A stretch of 64,000 nucleotides of DNA, from contig NZ_BDCG01000012.1 of assembly GCF_001613385.1 (NCBI RefSeq), positions 124,001 to 188,000 of the forward strand, written 5' to 3'. This document shows, one piece after another, positions 44,538 to 53,459 of this stretch. A model generated the notes under the pieces. The model was not told where the DNA came from. It saw only the letters and a list, made by a program, of their open reading frames with translations, and did not search any database. The position numbers and the translations under genes were made by a program. Numbering within the stretch: the stretch's first letter is position 1; every line of letters starts with the position of its first letter. The DNA is from Nocardia flavorosea NBRC 108225 (GTDB lineage: Bacteria; Actinomycetota; Actinomycetes; Mycobacteriales; Mycobacteriaceae).

Positions 44538-45012
44538 TTGTGATGTGTCCTTCCGGTCACAGAACTGGTTTGCGGAGGTGGTTGCCGCTACCCGCCGGCC
44601 GGGGAAACCGGCGCCCGGCCGACGGCGTGATCACCGCGGCACGCCGTCGGTGAACCGCGGCCGCGACGGCGATTGTGCTGGTCCCGAGGGTAGACATTCG
44701 CGCCGGAGCCGGCATCGGGATATCGGCCGGATATCCGGGATTCGCCTTCGGCCCGGCATATCGCAGGGCGGGATTCCGCAGTGCACCAGGAGATTCCGGA
44801 CGTGTCCGCGTACCTTGCCCGGTAGCGGCCCACAGGTGTGATGTTGGCCATGGCCGCCGCGGCGCGGGATCCCCCGGGCGCCGCGCCCGCGACACGCGTG
44901 AGGCCGCGCTGTTTCCCGTACCGAATGCCGGGTAGATCGCCAGTACGCTGGGCAACCTCCCCTGGTTTCCGGCTGTGACAGATGCGATACACCGAGGAAA
45001 GGGACGCATACC
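44538..45012. other. Intergenic region before the DoxX gene
   Basis: 475 bases between divergent genes. Open frames are GC-driven and overlap on both strands; no motif, ribosome site or hairpin stands out. It holds the promoters of both neighbours. Confidence 0.45.
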
Positions 45013-46203
45013 ATGCTGATACGTCGGCTTGCCCGGCCGCTGCTGGCGAGTACGTTCGTCGCGAACGGCGTCGAAACCCTGATGCATCCGCAATCACGGG
45101 TACAAGAAGCGTCGAACCTGGTGGTGAAAGGGCAGGAATCGCTGCCGTCGAATATCGCATCGTCGCTCCCCTCCGACCCGGACACGATGGTCAAGGTGAC
45201 CGCGGCCGTCCAGATCGCGGGCGGCACGCTGCTGGCGCTGGGGAAAGCACCGCGCCCCGCGGCGCTGGCCCTGGCGGCGACGGTGGTTCCGGCGACGGTC
45301 ACCGAACAGAATTTCTGGGCCGAAACCGACCCGGCCCGCAAGGCCGCGAAGCGGACCGCGTTCCTGAAGGATATGGGTCTGCTGGGCGGGCTGATGATCG
45401 CCGCGGCGGATACCGCGGGCAAACCGTCGCTGGGCTGGCGGGGCCGGCGGGCTGCCCGCAGGGCCGCGGCCACGGTCGGCGGGGCGCTACCGGTCGGCGC
45501 GTCCGGGCGTAACGGGTCCGGTGAGGCGGTGCGTCACCAGTTGCAACAGGCTGCCGAGCGCGGCCAAGAGGTCGCGGGCACCGCGGCGAGCCGAGGCCAG
45601 GAACTGGCGGGCGCCGTCGCCGGTAAGGGGGCCGAGCTGGCCGAGCTGACCCGCGAGCGCGGCCCGGATTGGGCCGAAGCGGCCAAGCACCGCGGGTCCG
45701 AGTGGGCCGATATCGCCAGGCACCGCGGCAGTGAACTGGCCGAGGTCGCGAAACATCGGGGCGGTGAGCTGGCCGATACCGTGCAGACCCGCGGGCCCGG
45801 GTGGACCGAAGCCGCCAAGGGCCGCGCCGCCGAGATCGGCGATATCGCCAAGCACTGCAGCGGCGAATTGGCCGATACGGCTCAGGCGCGGGGCCCGGTA
45901 TGGGCCGAGACGGCGAAGCAGCGGGCGGCGAGGCTGGCCGATGCCGCCAGGCACCGGGGCGAGGAAGTCGCCGAGACCGCGAAACATCGCGGCAACGAAC
46001 TCGCCGGGACCGCCCAGACCAAGGGCCCGGTGTTGACCGAGGCCGCCAAGAAGCGGGCGGCCGGCCTCGCCGACTATTCGAAGAACCGGGGCGGTGAACT
46101 GGGCGCGGCCGCCAAGGAGCAGCGTGCCCAGCTGAAGAAGCAGCGGGCGCAGCTGGAGAAGGCCTACCGGAAGGGCAGGGCGGACGCGGCGAAACATCGC
46201 TGA
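45013..46203 (+). CDS. DoxX-like membrane protein with 11-residue repeat tail
   Basis: 396 residues in two parts. Residues 1-140 are a DoxX-family membrane domain with about four helices, beginning RRLARPLLASTFVANGVETL and containing KVTAAVQIAGGTLLALGK. Residues about 172-380 are some eighteen consecutive 11-residue units with the outline A-K-H-R-G-x-E-L-A-D-T, for example AKHRGGELADT and AKHRGNELAGT. Such 11-mer repeats form long amphipathic helices in apolipoproteins, perilipins and LEA proteins. The last units turn Lys-rich. ATG 45013. DoxX relatives are linked to oxidative stress or membrane thiol systems; the tail suggests attachment to a lipid or cell-envelope surface, by inference. Confidence 0.8.
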   Translation: MLIRRLARPLLASTFVANGVETLMHPQSRVQEASNLVVKGQESLPSNIASSLPSDPDTMVKVTAAVQIAGGTLLALGKAPRPAALALAATVVPATVTEQNFWAETDPARKAAKRTAFLKDMGLLGGLMIAAADTAGKPSLGWRGRRAARRAAATVGGALPVGASGRNGSGEAVRHQLQQAAERGQEVAGTAASRGQELAGAVAGKGAELAELTRERGPDWAEAAKHRGSEWADIARHRGSELAEVAKHRGGELADTVQTRGPGWTEAAKGRAAEIGDIAKHCSGELADTAQARGPVWAETAKQRAARLADAARHRGEEVAETAKHRGNELAGTAQTKGPVLTEAAKKRAAGLADYSKNRGGELGAAAKEQRAQLKKQRAQLEKAYRKGRADAAKHR

Positions 46204-46212
46204 GTCGATACG

Positions 46213-46249
46213 CGAGTGCCCGGGCACGGGGATCGTCCCCGGGCACTCG
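46213..46249 (+). terminator. 12-bp hairpin terminator
   Basis: CGAGTGCCCGGG (46213-46224) and CCCGGGCACTCG (46238-46249), ten bases after the stop of the repeat protein. Confidence 0.75.
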
Positions 46250-46315
46250 GCGGATCGGAACGAAACGGAGCGCGACCGCTCCGACCGGGCAGACCGTGCC
46301 GCCGCGGACAGGCGG

Positions 46316-46687
46316 TTACTCGGGCCGGACCAAGCAGAAAGTATGTCCCACCGGATCCGTGTACACCCGGAAGCTGTCCGTGGCCTGGATAAGGGTGGCG
46401 CCGAGTGCGAGCACAGCGGATTGGGCGACCTCCATATCGCTGACCCGGATATCCAGGTGGATCTGCTGGGATCCCGCCGGGTCGGGGAACTGCGGCGGCC
46501 GGTACTTCGGGGAGAGCTGGAAGGCCAGGCGGCGACCTTGTGGGTCGGTCATGGCCACCCAGGCGCCGTCGCTTTCCGGCCGGACGATCTCGCCGCCGAG
46601 CAGGCCGCGATAGAACTCGGCCAGTTTCCACGGGTCCGGGCAGTCCAGAACAACTGTGCGCAACCCCTCGATACCTTCGGCAGCCAT
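46316..46687 (-). CDS. VOC-superfamily (glyoxalase-like) protein
   Basis: 123 residues with two beta-alpha-beta-beta-beta halves: LRTVVLDCPDPWKLAEFYRG at the front and IHLDIRVSDMEVAQSAVLAL then VYTDPVGHTFCLVRP at the back. Possible metal residues are His and Glu in these strands, though the first half has Asp in place of the usual His. The Nocardia and Streptomyces relatives are mostly uncharacterised; some are dioxygenase-like or bind antibiotics. ATG 46687 follows GGAAGG. Single gene. Confidence 0.82.
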   Translation of the reverse strand: MAAEGIEGLRTVVLDCPDPWKLAEFYRGLLGGEIVRPESDGAWVAMTDPQGRRLAFQLSPKYRPPQFPDPAGSQQIHLDIRVSDMEVAQSAVLALGATLIQATDSFRVYTDPVGHTFCLVRPE

Positions 46688-46788
46688 CGGCGCCCCGCCT
46701 TCCACACCCGGGCAACGGTCATGGCGTACCCGGGCCGGCGCCGGGGAAACGTCACCGACCCCCGGCTCGCCGGCCGGATCGTCACCGG

Positions 46789-47289
46789 TCAGGGAGTTGC
46801 CGCGACCACCTCGTAGACTTCACCCGCGGCCGCGGTGAGCAACCGTTCGGCCATCTCCTGCTTGAGCACCGTCAGCCGGGCCTCGTCTGCGGAGGTCCGG
46901 CCAGTTTTCGCGCCGAGTGCGATGAATTCGTCGGTGACGAATCCCGCATCACGCAGCTGCACCCGCACGGTCCTGCCTCGGTAGCCGAATTCCCAGACAT
47001 ACCGAGCGAGCGTGGTGCCGCGGGAGGTCGCCGCGAGTTCGGAGTCGATGGTGAAACGGTCTCCCGTGACGGCCCGCAGCGTCATCTCGATGGCGTCCCG
47101 GCCGCCCGGGCCGGGAAACGCGGTGCGAACGGTGACCTCACGGCGTTCGACCTCGCCGAGTACCGCGACGGCCTGCTGCATGGCGCGGTAGGCGTGGGCG
47201 ACACCGCCCGGGAATCCGGGGCCGTGGTACTTCATCATGTCGGCATACGAAAAAGTCAGCGGCACACCGTTTTCGTGGACGGTCAGCAT
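46789..47289 (-). CDS. FmdE-like protein under an iron box
   Basis: 166 residues. YADMMKYHGPGFPGG then AYRAMQQAVAVLG corresponds to the FmdE domain start, where metal-binding members read FHGHxCPG; here the cysteine is Phe and the second His is Pro, so the metal site is altered. GRDAIEMTLRAVTGDRFTID is the next conserved part. FmdE-like proteins occur in molybdenum enzyme operons and in iron- or haem-related clusters. ATG 47289 has GAAGGA before it. A DtxR/IdeR-like box lies 72 bases upstream, so expression is probably raised by iron shortage. Confidence 0.65.
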   Translation of the reverse strand: MLTVHENGVPLTFSYADMMKYHGPGFPGGVAHAYRAMQQAVAVLGEVERREVTVRTAFPGPGGRDAIEMTLRAVTGDRFTIDSELAATSRGTTLARYVWEFGYRGRTVRVQLRDAGFVTDEFIALGAKTGRTSADEARLTVLKQEMAERLLTAAAGEVYEVVAATP

Positions 47290-47360
47290 AAATCCTTCTT
47301 TCACTGGTCGCCCAGTCGTCGAACAGACCGAGGGGTGATGCAGCACCACCCCGAGGCCAC

Positions 47361-47379
47361 CCAGGCTAGCCTTACCTAC
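47361..47379. promoter_or_regulatory. DtxR/IdeR-type iron box
   Basis: Read on the minus strand, GTAGGTAAGGCTAGCCTGG agrees with the IdeR consensus TWAGGTWAGSCTWACCTWA at 15 of 19 positions, including the whole left arm core AGGTWAGSCT. It sits upstream of the FmdE-like gene. Confidence 0.7.
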
Positions 47380-47404
47380 TCCACCAGTGTCAAGCGGGCC
47401 CGTT

Positions 47405-49450
47405 TCACTTGTGTGCGAGCGTGTTCGGCCACCACACCTTCGGCCCGACAACGGTGAACAGCGCCGGAATGACCACCGTGCGCACCAGGAACGTGTCCAG
47501 CACGATGCCGATACCGACGATGATGCCGAGCTGGGTGAGCGTGATCAGCGGCAGCACACCGAGAACACAGAACACCGCGGCGAGCACGATGCCCGCACTG
47601 GTGATCACCGCACCCGTCGCCGAAACCGCGCGCACCATACCGCCGACCGTGCCGTGGCCCGGGGTTTCCTCGCGGGCCCTGGTCACCAGGAAGATGGTGT
47701 AGTCGACGCCCAGCGCCACCAGGAAGAGGAAGGCGAACAGTGGTGTCGTGGTGTCCAATGCCGGAAAGCCGAACAGATGGGTGCCGACCAGGCTGCCGAG
47801 CCCGAGAGCCGCGAGAGCACTCAGCACGGTGACCGCGATCAGCAGCACGGCGGCAGGGACGGCCCGCAGCAACACCAGCAGCACCGCGAAGACCACCACC
47901 AGAATGAGTGGGATGACCAGGAACTGATCACTGCGGGCGGCATCGCGGGTATCGAGTGCTCGAGCGTCACTGCCGCCGACCAGCGCTTCCGCCGCAGGCA
48001 CATCGGCCAGCGCCGCACGCATCTGCTCGATGGTGCCGAAGGCCTGCGCGGATTCCGGCGCGGCCTCGAGTGTGACCATCCACTGGTCGGTACCCGCATG
48101 GCTACCGGCGGGGTTCACCGCCGAGATCGCCGGAACGGCCGACAAGGCCCGGCGAACCTCCTCGGCGGTCCCCTGACGGGCCAGCACGATCGTCGGATCG
48201 GACGATCCCGACGGGAAATGCGCGGCCAAGGTATCGAAACCGTCGACCGATTCCGCCTCGACCCGGAATTGCTCGGTCTGCGACAACCCGATGGACACAC
48301 CGAAGAGACCGGCGCAGCAGCCGAGCAGGACCACGATCGCGGCCGACGAGACCGCCACCGGCCGGGCCACCACCCAGGTCGCGATCCGATGCCAGACGCC
48401 TCGCTCGGTGATGTCGTCCTCGCGCAACCGGGGAACGAACGGCCAGAACACGTTCCGGCCGCACAGCGCGAGCGCGGGCGGCAGTGCCACCAGCACGAAG
48501 ACCACGGCGACCAGCAGTCCGGCCGCAGCCATCAATCCCAGCGACCGGGTGTTCGGCAGGGTCGCCAGCAGCAGGGTGCACAGCGCGAGGACCACGGTGA
48601 TATTGCTGGCCAGGATCGCCGGGCCGGCGCGGCGGACCGCTTCGTACAGCGCCTGCCGATGGTCGCGGTAGCCGTGCAGTTCGTCGCGATAACGGGAGAT
48701 CAGCAACAACGCGTAATTCGTTCCGGCACCGAAGACGAGGACACTGGTGATACCCGAGGTGGAGCCGTCGAAGCTGAGGCCGGTGAGCTGCGCCAGCGCG
48801 GTACCGACGCCGATGGCCGTCCGGTCGGCGATACCGATCACCAGCAGCGGGATCAGCCACAGCACCGGGGACCGGTACGTGATGATCAGCAACAGTGCGA
48901 CCACCGATGCGGTGACCGCCAGCAGAGTGATGTCCGCACCGGCGAACGAATCGGCGATATCGGCACCGAACGCGGGACCGCCGGTGATCTGCATGGTCAG
49001 TCCGGGCGGGGTCTGCTGTGCCGCCACCACGCGGAGCCGGTCGATCTCCTCGGTGAGGGTTTCGCCGCTGAGTTCGGCCGAAACGCTCGCCCGCCCCAGT
49101 GCGGCCGCACCGTCGGGCGAGGCAACGAGCCCGGGGCCGCCTGCCTCGGTACCCGCGACCTTGCCGACCGCCGTCTCGGCCGCCGCGAGGTCCGCCTCGG
49201 AGAGCAGGCCGCCGTCGGCCCGGCTGACCACGACGATGACCGGGGCGTCGGCACCCCCCGGGAATTCGGCCACCGCCGCCTTCACCCGCGCGGATTCCGA
49301 CGATTCCGGGAGCGACGTCGGCGCCCGGCCGGCGTCGTCGTTGCTACCGGCCCCGAGAATCGCCGCGCAGGCGGCAAGGACGACAACGACGAGTAGCCAC
49401 CACGAACGACGGCCGGTGACCAGTGCGGCATAGCGCTCCCACGCATTCAC
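47405..49450 (-). CDS. MmpL/RND-superfamily transporter
   Basis: 681 residues; proton-driven export across the inner membrane. Two repeats of the MMPL domain: one N-terminal helix (SWWLLVVVVLAACAAIL), a large periplasmic loop with two PD-type subdomains, then a cluster containing VFGAGTNYALLLISRYRDE, with the proton-relay Asp/Tyr region, and the matching VALGVDYTIFLVTRAREE in the second half. It is shorter than mycobacterial lipid MmpLs (about 950) and closer to YdfJ-type drug or lipid exporters. GTG 49450. Divergent from a MarR gene, an arrangement typical of a repressed exporter. Confidence 0.9.
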   Translation of the reverse strand: MNAWERYAALVTGRRSWWLLVVVVLAACAAILGAGSNDDAGRAPTSLPESSESARVKAAVAEFPGGADAPVIVVVSRADGGLLSEADLAAAETAVGKVAGTEAGGPGLVASPDGAAALGRASVSAELSGETLTEEIDRLRVVAAQQTPPGLTMQITGGPAFGADIADSFAGADITLLAVTASVVALLLIITYRSPVLWLIPLLVIGIADRTAIGVGTALAQLTGLSFDGSTSGITSVLVFGAGTNYALLLISRYRDELHGYRDHRQALYEAVRRAGPAILASNITVVLALCTLLLATLPNTRSLGLMAAAGLLVAVVFVLVALPPALALCGRNVFWPFVPRLREDDITERGVWHRIATWVVARPVAVSSAAIVVLLGCCAGLFGVSIGLSQTEQFRVEAESVDGFDTLAAHFPSGSSDPTIVLARQGTAEEVRRALSAVPAISAVNPAGSHAGTDQWMVTLEAAPESAQAFGTIEQMRAALADVPAAEALVGGSDARALDTRDAARSDQFLVIPLILVVVFAVLLVLLRAVPAAVLLIAVTVLSALAALGLGSLVGTHLFGFPALDTTTPLFAFLFLVALGVDYTIFLVTRAREETPGHGTVGGMVRAVSATGAVITSAGIVLAAVFCVLGVLPLITLTQLGIIVGIGIVLDTFLVRTVVIPALFTVVGPKVWWPNTLAHK

Positions 49451-49459
49451 CCGCCCAAC

Positions 49460-49478
49460 TATTTCAGAAACTTAAATA
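49460..49478. promoter_or_regulatory. AT-rich MarR operator candidate
   Basis: TATTT and AAATA flank a nine-base centre (CAGAAACTT) in the 87-base gap between the divergent mmpL and marR genes; the only AT-rich stretch there. Confidence 0.45.
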
Positions 49479-49537
49479 ATACGCAAAACGCCGACTACAC
49501 TCGGTGCGCCCGATCAGAACAGGGAGGACACCCGAGC

Positions 49538-50050
49538 GTGACACCAGCAGGCGAAACGACCGATATCGCGGCGCGTATCTCGGCCGAGACCGATATCGCC
49601 ACCGATATCCGCGCGCTCACCGCGATCTCCGAGCAGATCGCCCACCTCTTCGCCCATTCGCATGCGCTGCGCAGTACCGATTTCCGCGCGCTCATGCATA
49701 TCGCCACCGCCGACGCCGAAGGGCGGCCGCTCACCGCGGGACGACTCCGCGAACTCATGGGTCTGTCCCCCGCCGCCATCACCTACCTGGTGGAACGGAT
49801 GATCGCCTCCGGCCATATCGAGCGCGAGATCGATTCCCGCGACCGCAGGCGGGTTCTGCTGCACTACGCCGAACACGGGATGGCGGTGGCCGGCGAATTC
49901 TTCGGCCCGCTCGGCGTACGCACCCGCACCGCCATGACCGACCTGCCGACCGGCGACCTGCGCGCCGCCCACCGCGTACTCCAGGCCGTGGTCGCCGCCA
50001 TGCGGGAACACCACATCACCCTGACCGAACAGCGGCCGACCGGTCGCTGA
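49538..50050 (+). CDS. MarR-family regulator
   Basis: 170-residue winged-helix protein. Recognition helix region LTAGRLRELMGLSPAAITYL, then VERMIASGHIEREIDSRDRRRVLL, the standard MarR wing with the conserved DxRxRR. GTG 49538 is preceded by GGGAGGA. Divergent from the MmpL-type exporter, which it probably represses until a toxic ligand binds. Slightly longer at the N-terminus than most, with an Ala/Thr/Ile-rich helix (residues 8-28). Confidence 0.9.
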   Translation: MTPAGETTDIAARISAETDIATDIRALTAISEQIAHLFAHSHALRSTDFRALMHIATADAEGRPLTAGRLRELMGLSPAAITYLVERMIASGHIEREIDSRDRRRVLLHYAEHGMAVAGEFFGPLGVRTRTAMTDLPTGDLRAAHRVLQAVVAAMREHHITLTEQRPTGR

Positions 50051-50115
50051 GCACGGGCAGACCACTGATTGTGACGGTGGCGGGCGGGTATACGCCCACC
50101 GACAGGAGGTGTGTC

Positions 50116-50445
50116 ATGCCGAAGGAATGGACAGGTAAACAGGAACGGCAATACGAGCACATCAAGGATTCGGAGCAGGACCGCGGCGCGGGTACCGAAC
50201 GCGCGAAGGAGATCGCCGCGCGTACGGTCAACAAGAACCGGGCGCAATCCGGGCAGTCGAAAACCGCGAGCCGCTCGTCCACCCGGGATATCTCGCCGCA
50301 GCGCCGCGGCGGGAAACGGTCGCACAGCAGCGGACCGAAGGGTCAGACCCGCGATCAGCTGTACAACGAGGCACGGCGCCGCGGGATACAAGGCCGCTCG
50401 AAGATGAGCAAGGACGAACTCGCCGACGCGCTGGGCCGCTCGTAA
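50116..50445 (+). CDS. Small basic Rho_N-like protein (DUF7218 type)
   Basis: 109 residues, very basic. MPKEWTGKQERQYEHIKDSE and ERAKEIAARTVNKNRAQ are the conserved N-terminus of a short actinobacterial protein often labelled plasmid stabilisation protein without evidence; the C-terminal TRDQLYNEARRRGIQGRSKM and KDELADAL form a Rho-N/SAP-like helix-extension-helix that may bind nucleic acid. A perfect AGGAGG lies before the ATG at 50116. Six bases separate it from udgX. Role unknown. Confidence 0.82.
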   Translation: MPKEWTGKQERQYEHIKDSEQDRGAGTERAKEIAARTVNKNRAQSGQSKTASRSSTRDISPQRRGGKRSHSSGPKGQTRDQLYNEARRRGIQGRSKMSKDELADALGRS

Positions 50446-50450
50446 CGGCG

Positions 50451-51077
50451 ATGGGTACCACCGCCGAACCCGTCGGTGCCGCCGAGTTCGTCCCCGCCGG
50501 CGCAGACCTCGACACCGTCCGGGCGGCCGCTGCGGGCTGCCGCGGATGCGATCTGTATCGCAACGCCACCCAGACCGTTTTCGGCGAAGGACCCGCGGAC
50601 GCGCCGGTGGTCATGGTGGGTGAACAGCCCGGCGATCAGGAGGATACGCAGGGACAGCCGTTCGTCGGCCCGGCCGGGCGGCTCCTGGACCGGGCGCTCG
50701 GCGAGGCAGGTTTCGATCGCGAGGCGGTGTACCTCACCAATGCGGTCAAACATTTCAAGTTCGCCGAACGCGGTAAACGCCGCATCCACAAACAGCCGAG
50801 TCGTACCGAGGTGGTGGCATGCTCGGCCTGGCTGGCGACCGAACTCGAACTGGTGGCACCGGAGCTGGTGGTATGTCTGGGGGCAGTCGCCGCCAAAGCG
50901 ATCCTCGGACCGTCCGCCACCGTCGGTGAACTCCGCGGACAGGTGGTGCAGCGGCCGGATTACCGGATCACCGGCACCGTGCACCCTTCGTCGGTACTGC
51001 GCGCACCCGACCGCACGACCGCCTATGCGGATTTCCTCGACGATCTGGCGTATATCCGGCATACCGCGGGGCAGTGA
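50451..51077 (+). CDS. udgX: UdgX uracil-DNA glycosylase/uracil cross-linking protein
   Basis: 208 residues. Removes uracil from DNA and, as known for UdgX of M. smegmatis, stays covalently bound to the DNA through a histidine. Motif 1 is GEQPGDQED (57-65), where the extra residues and Gln are typical of UdgX, and the diagnostic R-loop KRRIHKQP places the nucleophile at His113. Cys30, Cys33, Cys124 and Cys142 are placed to hold the [4Fe-4S] cluster. C-terminal HPSSVLR is motif 2. Probably read with the preceding small basic gene. Confidence 0.93.
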   Translation: MGTTAEPVGAAEFVPAGADLDTVRAAAAGCRGCDLYRNATQTVFGEGPADAPVVMVGEQPGDQEDTQGQPFVGPAGRLLDRALGEAGFDREAVYLTNAVKHFKFAERGKRRIHKQPSRTEVVACSAWLATELELVAPELVVCLGAVAAKAILGPSATVGELRGQVVQRPDYRITGTVHPSSVLRAPDRTTAYADFLDDLAYIRHTAGQ

Positions 51078-51082
51078 GCCGT

Positions 51083-52663
51083 TCAGCGACCGGTTCCCAA
51101 GTCCAGCCGCCGGGTGACCCGGTCCACCAGATCGGGTGGCATCCCCGGTTCGCGCCGCGCGGCAAGTGCTTCGCGACGGCCCGCTTGGGCGAGTTCGGTC
51201 CTGATCCGTTTGACGGTGGCCGCCAGTTGCGCCTCCCGTTCGGCCAGCGCCCGCGACTCCTCGCCGGCGGCTTCGGGATCGGCCCGGGCCATCCGTTTAC
51301 GGACGCCTTCACGTAGCCGTTCGTAGAGTTCGACGGGGATGTCCTCGGCTTCGGCGAGCTCCTCGAGGCGGGCCAATTCGGCATCGACGACGCGTTTCCA
51401 CAGTTGCCGTTCCAGCCGGCGTTCGGCGCGGGTATCGGCGTGCACACCGGTGAGCCGAACGATCAGCGGCAGCGTCGGCCCCTGGACGAGCAGGGTGAAC
51501 AGCACCACCGCGAACGCTATGAAAAGGATCTGGGTGCGGCCGGGGAAATCGGCACCCGTTTCGGTGGACAAGGGGATGGCCAGTATCAGCGCGACGGTCG
51601 CGACACCGCGCATCCCGGTCCACCAGGTGACCACGGTTTCCCGCCAGGTGTAGGGCTCGTCGGCGTCTTCGTCGTGCCACCACGCACCCCGCAGCCACCA
51701 GGTCACCGTCAGCCAGACGAGCCGCAGGACTACCACCACAGCCACCACCGCGGCGGCGACCGCAACCAACTGCGGCCACTCGCCGCCGGTGGCGGTGAGT
51801 ACCGCGCTCAGTTCGAGACCGATGAGACCGAAGGCGAAACCGCTGATCAGCAGCTCGGTGATATCCCAGAACGATTCACCTGCCATGCGGTAGGCGGTAT
51901 CGCCGAATTCGGTCGCCGCGTCGGTCAGGTACAGGGCGCATACCAGGACCGCCAGGACACCGGATCCACCCCACGATTCGGCGAGCCCGTAGGCCGCGAA
52001 CGGCAGCAGCAGGCTCAGCGCCACCTGCCAGCTCGCCTCGGCGAGGTATACCGTGAGTTTGCTGCCCAGCACGCCGAGCAGCAGCCCGACGGCCACCGCC
52101 ACCACAGCGGAGACAACGAATTCGAGGCCGGCGTGCGCGGCCGAGAAATGGCCGGTGACCACCGCCTCGATCGCGACCGTATAGATCACGATCGCGGTGA
52201 CATCGTTGAACAGACCTTCGCCGCCGAGCACGACCACCAGCCGGCGCGGAAGCCCGAGCCGCCCGGCCAAGGCGGTCGCGGCCACGGGATCCGGCGGCGC
52301 GACCACGGCTCCCAGCACAATGGCCGCGGCCAGCGGCAGACCCGGGTACCAGGCGTGGAAGATCGCGGCGACCGCCGCCGCGGTGGCGATCACCAGCCCC
52401 ACTGCACGCAGCACGATCGGTTCCCAGTTCTCCGCGAACTGCCGCCAGGAGGTGCGGCGTGCGGCGGCGTAGAGCAGCGGTGGCAGCACCAGCGGCAGGA
52501 TCAGTTCCGGCGGTATGCGGATCTCGGGGACGAACGGCAGCAGTGCCAGCACGCAACCGAACAGTGTCATCAGCACCGCGGAGGCCACACCGATCCGGCG
52601 GCCCAGGGCCTCGGCCAGGACCGCGGCGAACAGCAGCGTGAACGTCAGCACCAACTGGTCCAT
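51083..52663 (-). CDS. Na+/H+ antiporter (CPA1 family)
   Basis: 526 residues with about twelve membrane spans, beginning at MDQLVLTFTLLFAAVLAEAL. The ion-binding core shows APPDPVAATALAGRLGLPRR (tandem Pro-Asp-Pro) and GGEGLFNDVTAIVIYT with the conserved Asn-Asp; the helix WTGMRGVATVALILAIPL holds the conserved Arg. A charged C-terminal domain of about 110 residues (ERRLERQLWKRVVDAELARL onward) is coiled-coil-like and may regulate transport. ATG 52663. Divergent from lexA, with no shared operator visible. Confidence 0.92.
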   Translation of the reverse strand: MDQLVLTFTLLFAAVLAEALGRRIGVASAVLMTLFGCVLALLPFVPEIRIPPELILPLVLPPLLYAAARRTSWRQFAENWEPIVLRAVGLVIATAAAVAAIFHAWYPGLPLAAAIVLGAVVAPPDPVAATALAGRLGLPRRLVVVLGGEGLFNDVTAIVIYTVAIEAVVTGHFSAAHAGLEFVVSAVVAVAVGLLLGVLGSKLTVYLAEASWQVALSLLLPFAAYGLAESWGGSGVLAVLVCALYLTDAATEFGDTAYRMAGESFWDITELLISGFAFGLIGLELSAVLTATGGEWPQLVAVAAAVVAVVVVLRLVWLTVTWWLRGAWWHDEDADEPYTWRETVVTWWTGMRGVATVALILAIPLSTETGADFPGRTQILFIAFAVVLFTLLVQGPTLPLIVRLTGVHADTRAERRLERQLWKRVVDAELARLEELAEAEDIPVELYERLREGVRKRMARADPEAAGEESRALAEREAQLAATVKRIRTELAQAGRREALAARREPGMPPDLVDRVTRRLDLGTGR

Positions 52664-52811
52664 AACGGTCCAGTCTGCGATGTGCGGGGCGTACCGCCGG
52701 TGCGCAATGCCGGGGCGCGGCGAAATCGGCATCCGGCGCGGAATCCCGGCCGGTGGTCGTTCGGGCAGCGCACTCGTCATAGTGGTCGGTACCAGATCAT
52801 ACGATGCTGCG

Positions 52812-53459
52812 GTGACCGAATACGACCACCTCGACACCTCCGTCCTGCCCGATCGTCAGCGCCGCATACTCGCGGCCATCCAGGCGTGGGTGATCCGGCA
52901 CGGTTATCCGCCGAGTACCCGTCAGCTCGGCGACGCGGTCGGCCTACGGTCGGGATCCTCGGTGTCCCGGCATCTGAAAAGCCTGGAGGAGAAGGGATTC
53001 CTGCGGCGCGGTGAGGGTATGGCGCGGCCCATGGATGTGCGGTTGTTCCTGAACACCGGGCAGGGTGGCGCGGCGGATCGGGAGGAGGCCGTAGCGGTGC
53101 CCGTGGTCGGCGATATCGCCGCGGGTACCCCGATCACTGCCGAGGAGCATCTCGGCGATGTGCTGTCGCTACCGCGCGAACTGGTCGGGCGTGGCACCGT
53201 ATTCGGACTGCGGGTGCGCGGGGATTCCATGGTGGAGGCCGCCATCTGCGACGGCGATATGGTGGTGGTGCGGCAGCAACCCGAGGCGCAATCCGGTGAG
53301 ATCGTCGCCGCGATGCTGGACGGGGAGGCCACGGTGAAGGTGTTCCGCCGCCGCGGCGGGCATATCTATCTCGAACCCCGCAATCCCGCCTATCCGGTCC
53401 TCGACGGTGACCATGCCGTGGTGCTGGGCAAGGTGGTTTCGGTGATGCGGCGGATGTGA
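52812..53459 (+). CDS. lexA: LexA repressor
   Basis: 215 residues; self-cleaving SOS repressor. Winged helix-turn-helix YPPSTRQLGDAVGLRSGSS and VSRHLKSLEEKGFLRR, self-cleavage bond Ala104-Gly105 in GDIAAGTP, catalytic Ser139 in VRGDSMVEAAICDGD and Lys176 in GEATVKVF: all intact. The recognition helix (RSGSSVSRHL) differs from the mycobacterial TSTSSVAHQL, so this may be a paralogue reading a different box. No GAAC-N4-GTTC SOS box is seen in its own upstream region. GTG 52812. Overlaps the NUDIX frame by four bases. Confidence 0.88.
   Translation: MTEYDHLDTSVLPDRQRRILAAIQAWVIRHGYPPSTRQLGDAVGLRSGSSVSRHLKSLEEKGFLRRGEGMARPMDVRLFLNTGQGGAADREEAVAVPVVGDIAAGTPITAEEHLGDVLSLPRELVGRGTVFGLRVRGDSMVEAAICDGDMVVVRQQPEAQSGEIVAAMLDGEATVKVFRRRGGHIYLEPRNPAYPVLDGDHAVVLGKVVSVMRRM

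Noticed and set aside
47387..49396. 669-codon plus-strand frame opposite the MmpL gene
   Set aside because: Rich in Gln, His, Arg and Gly without any domain; the minus-strand frame has a clear RND transporter. Antisense shadow.
52664..52811. SOS box for lexA autoregulation
   Set aside because: I looked for GAAC-N4-GTTC between the antiporter and lexA and did not find it, even allowing one mismatch by eye.
51404..53014. Long plus-strand frame across the antiporter
   Set aside because: Same reason: antisense shadow of a membrane protein gene, low complexity, no ribosome site.
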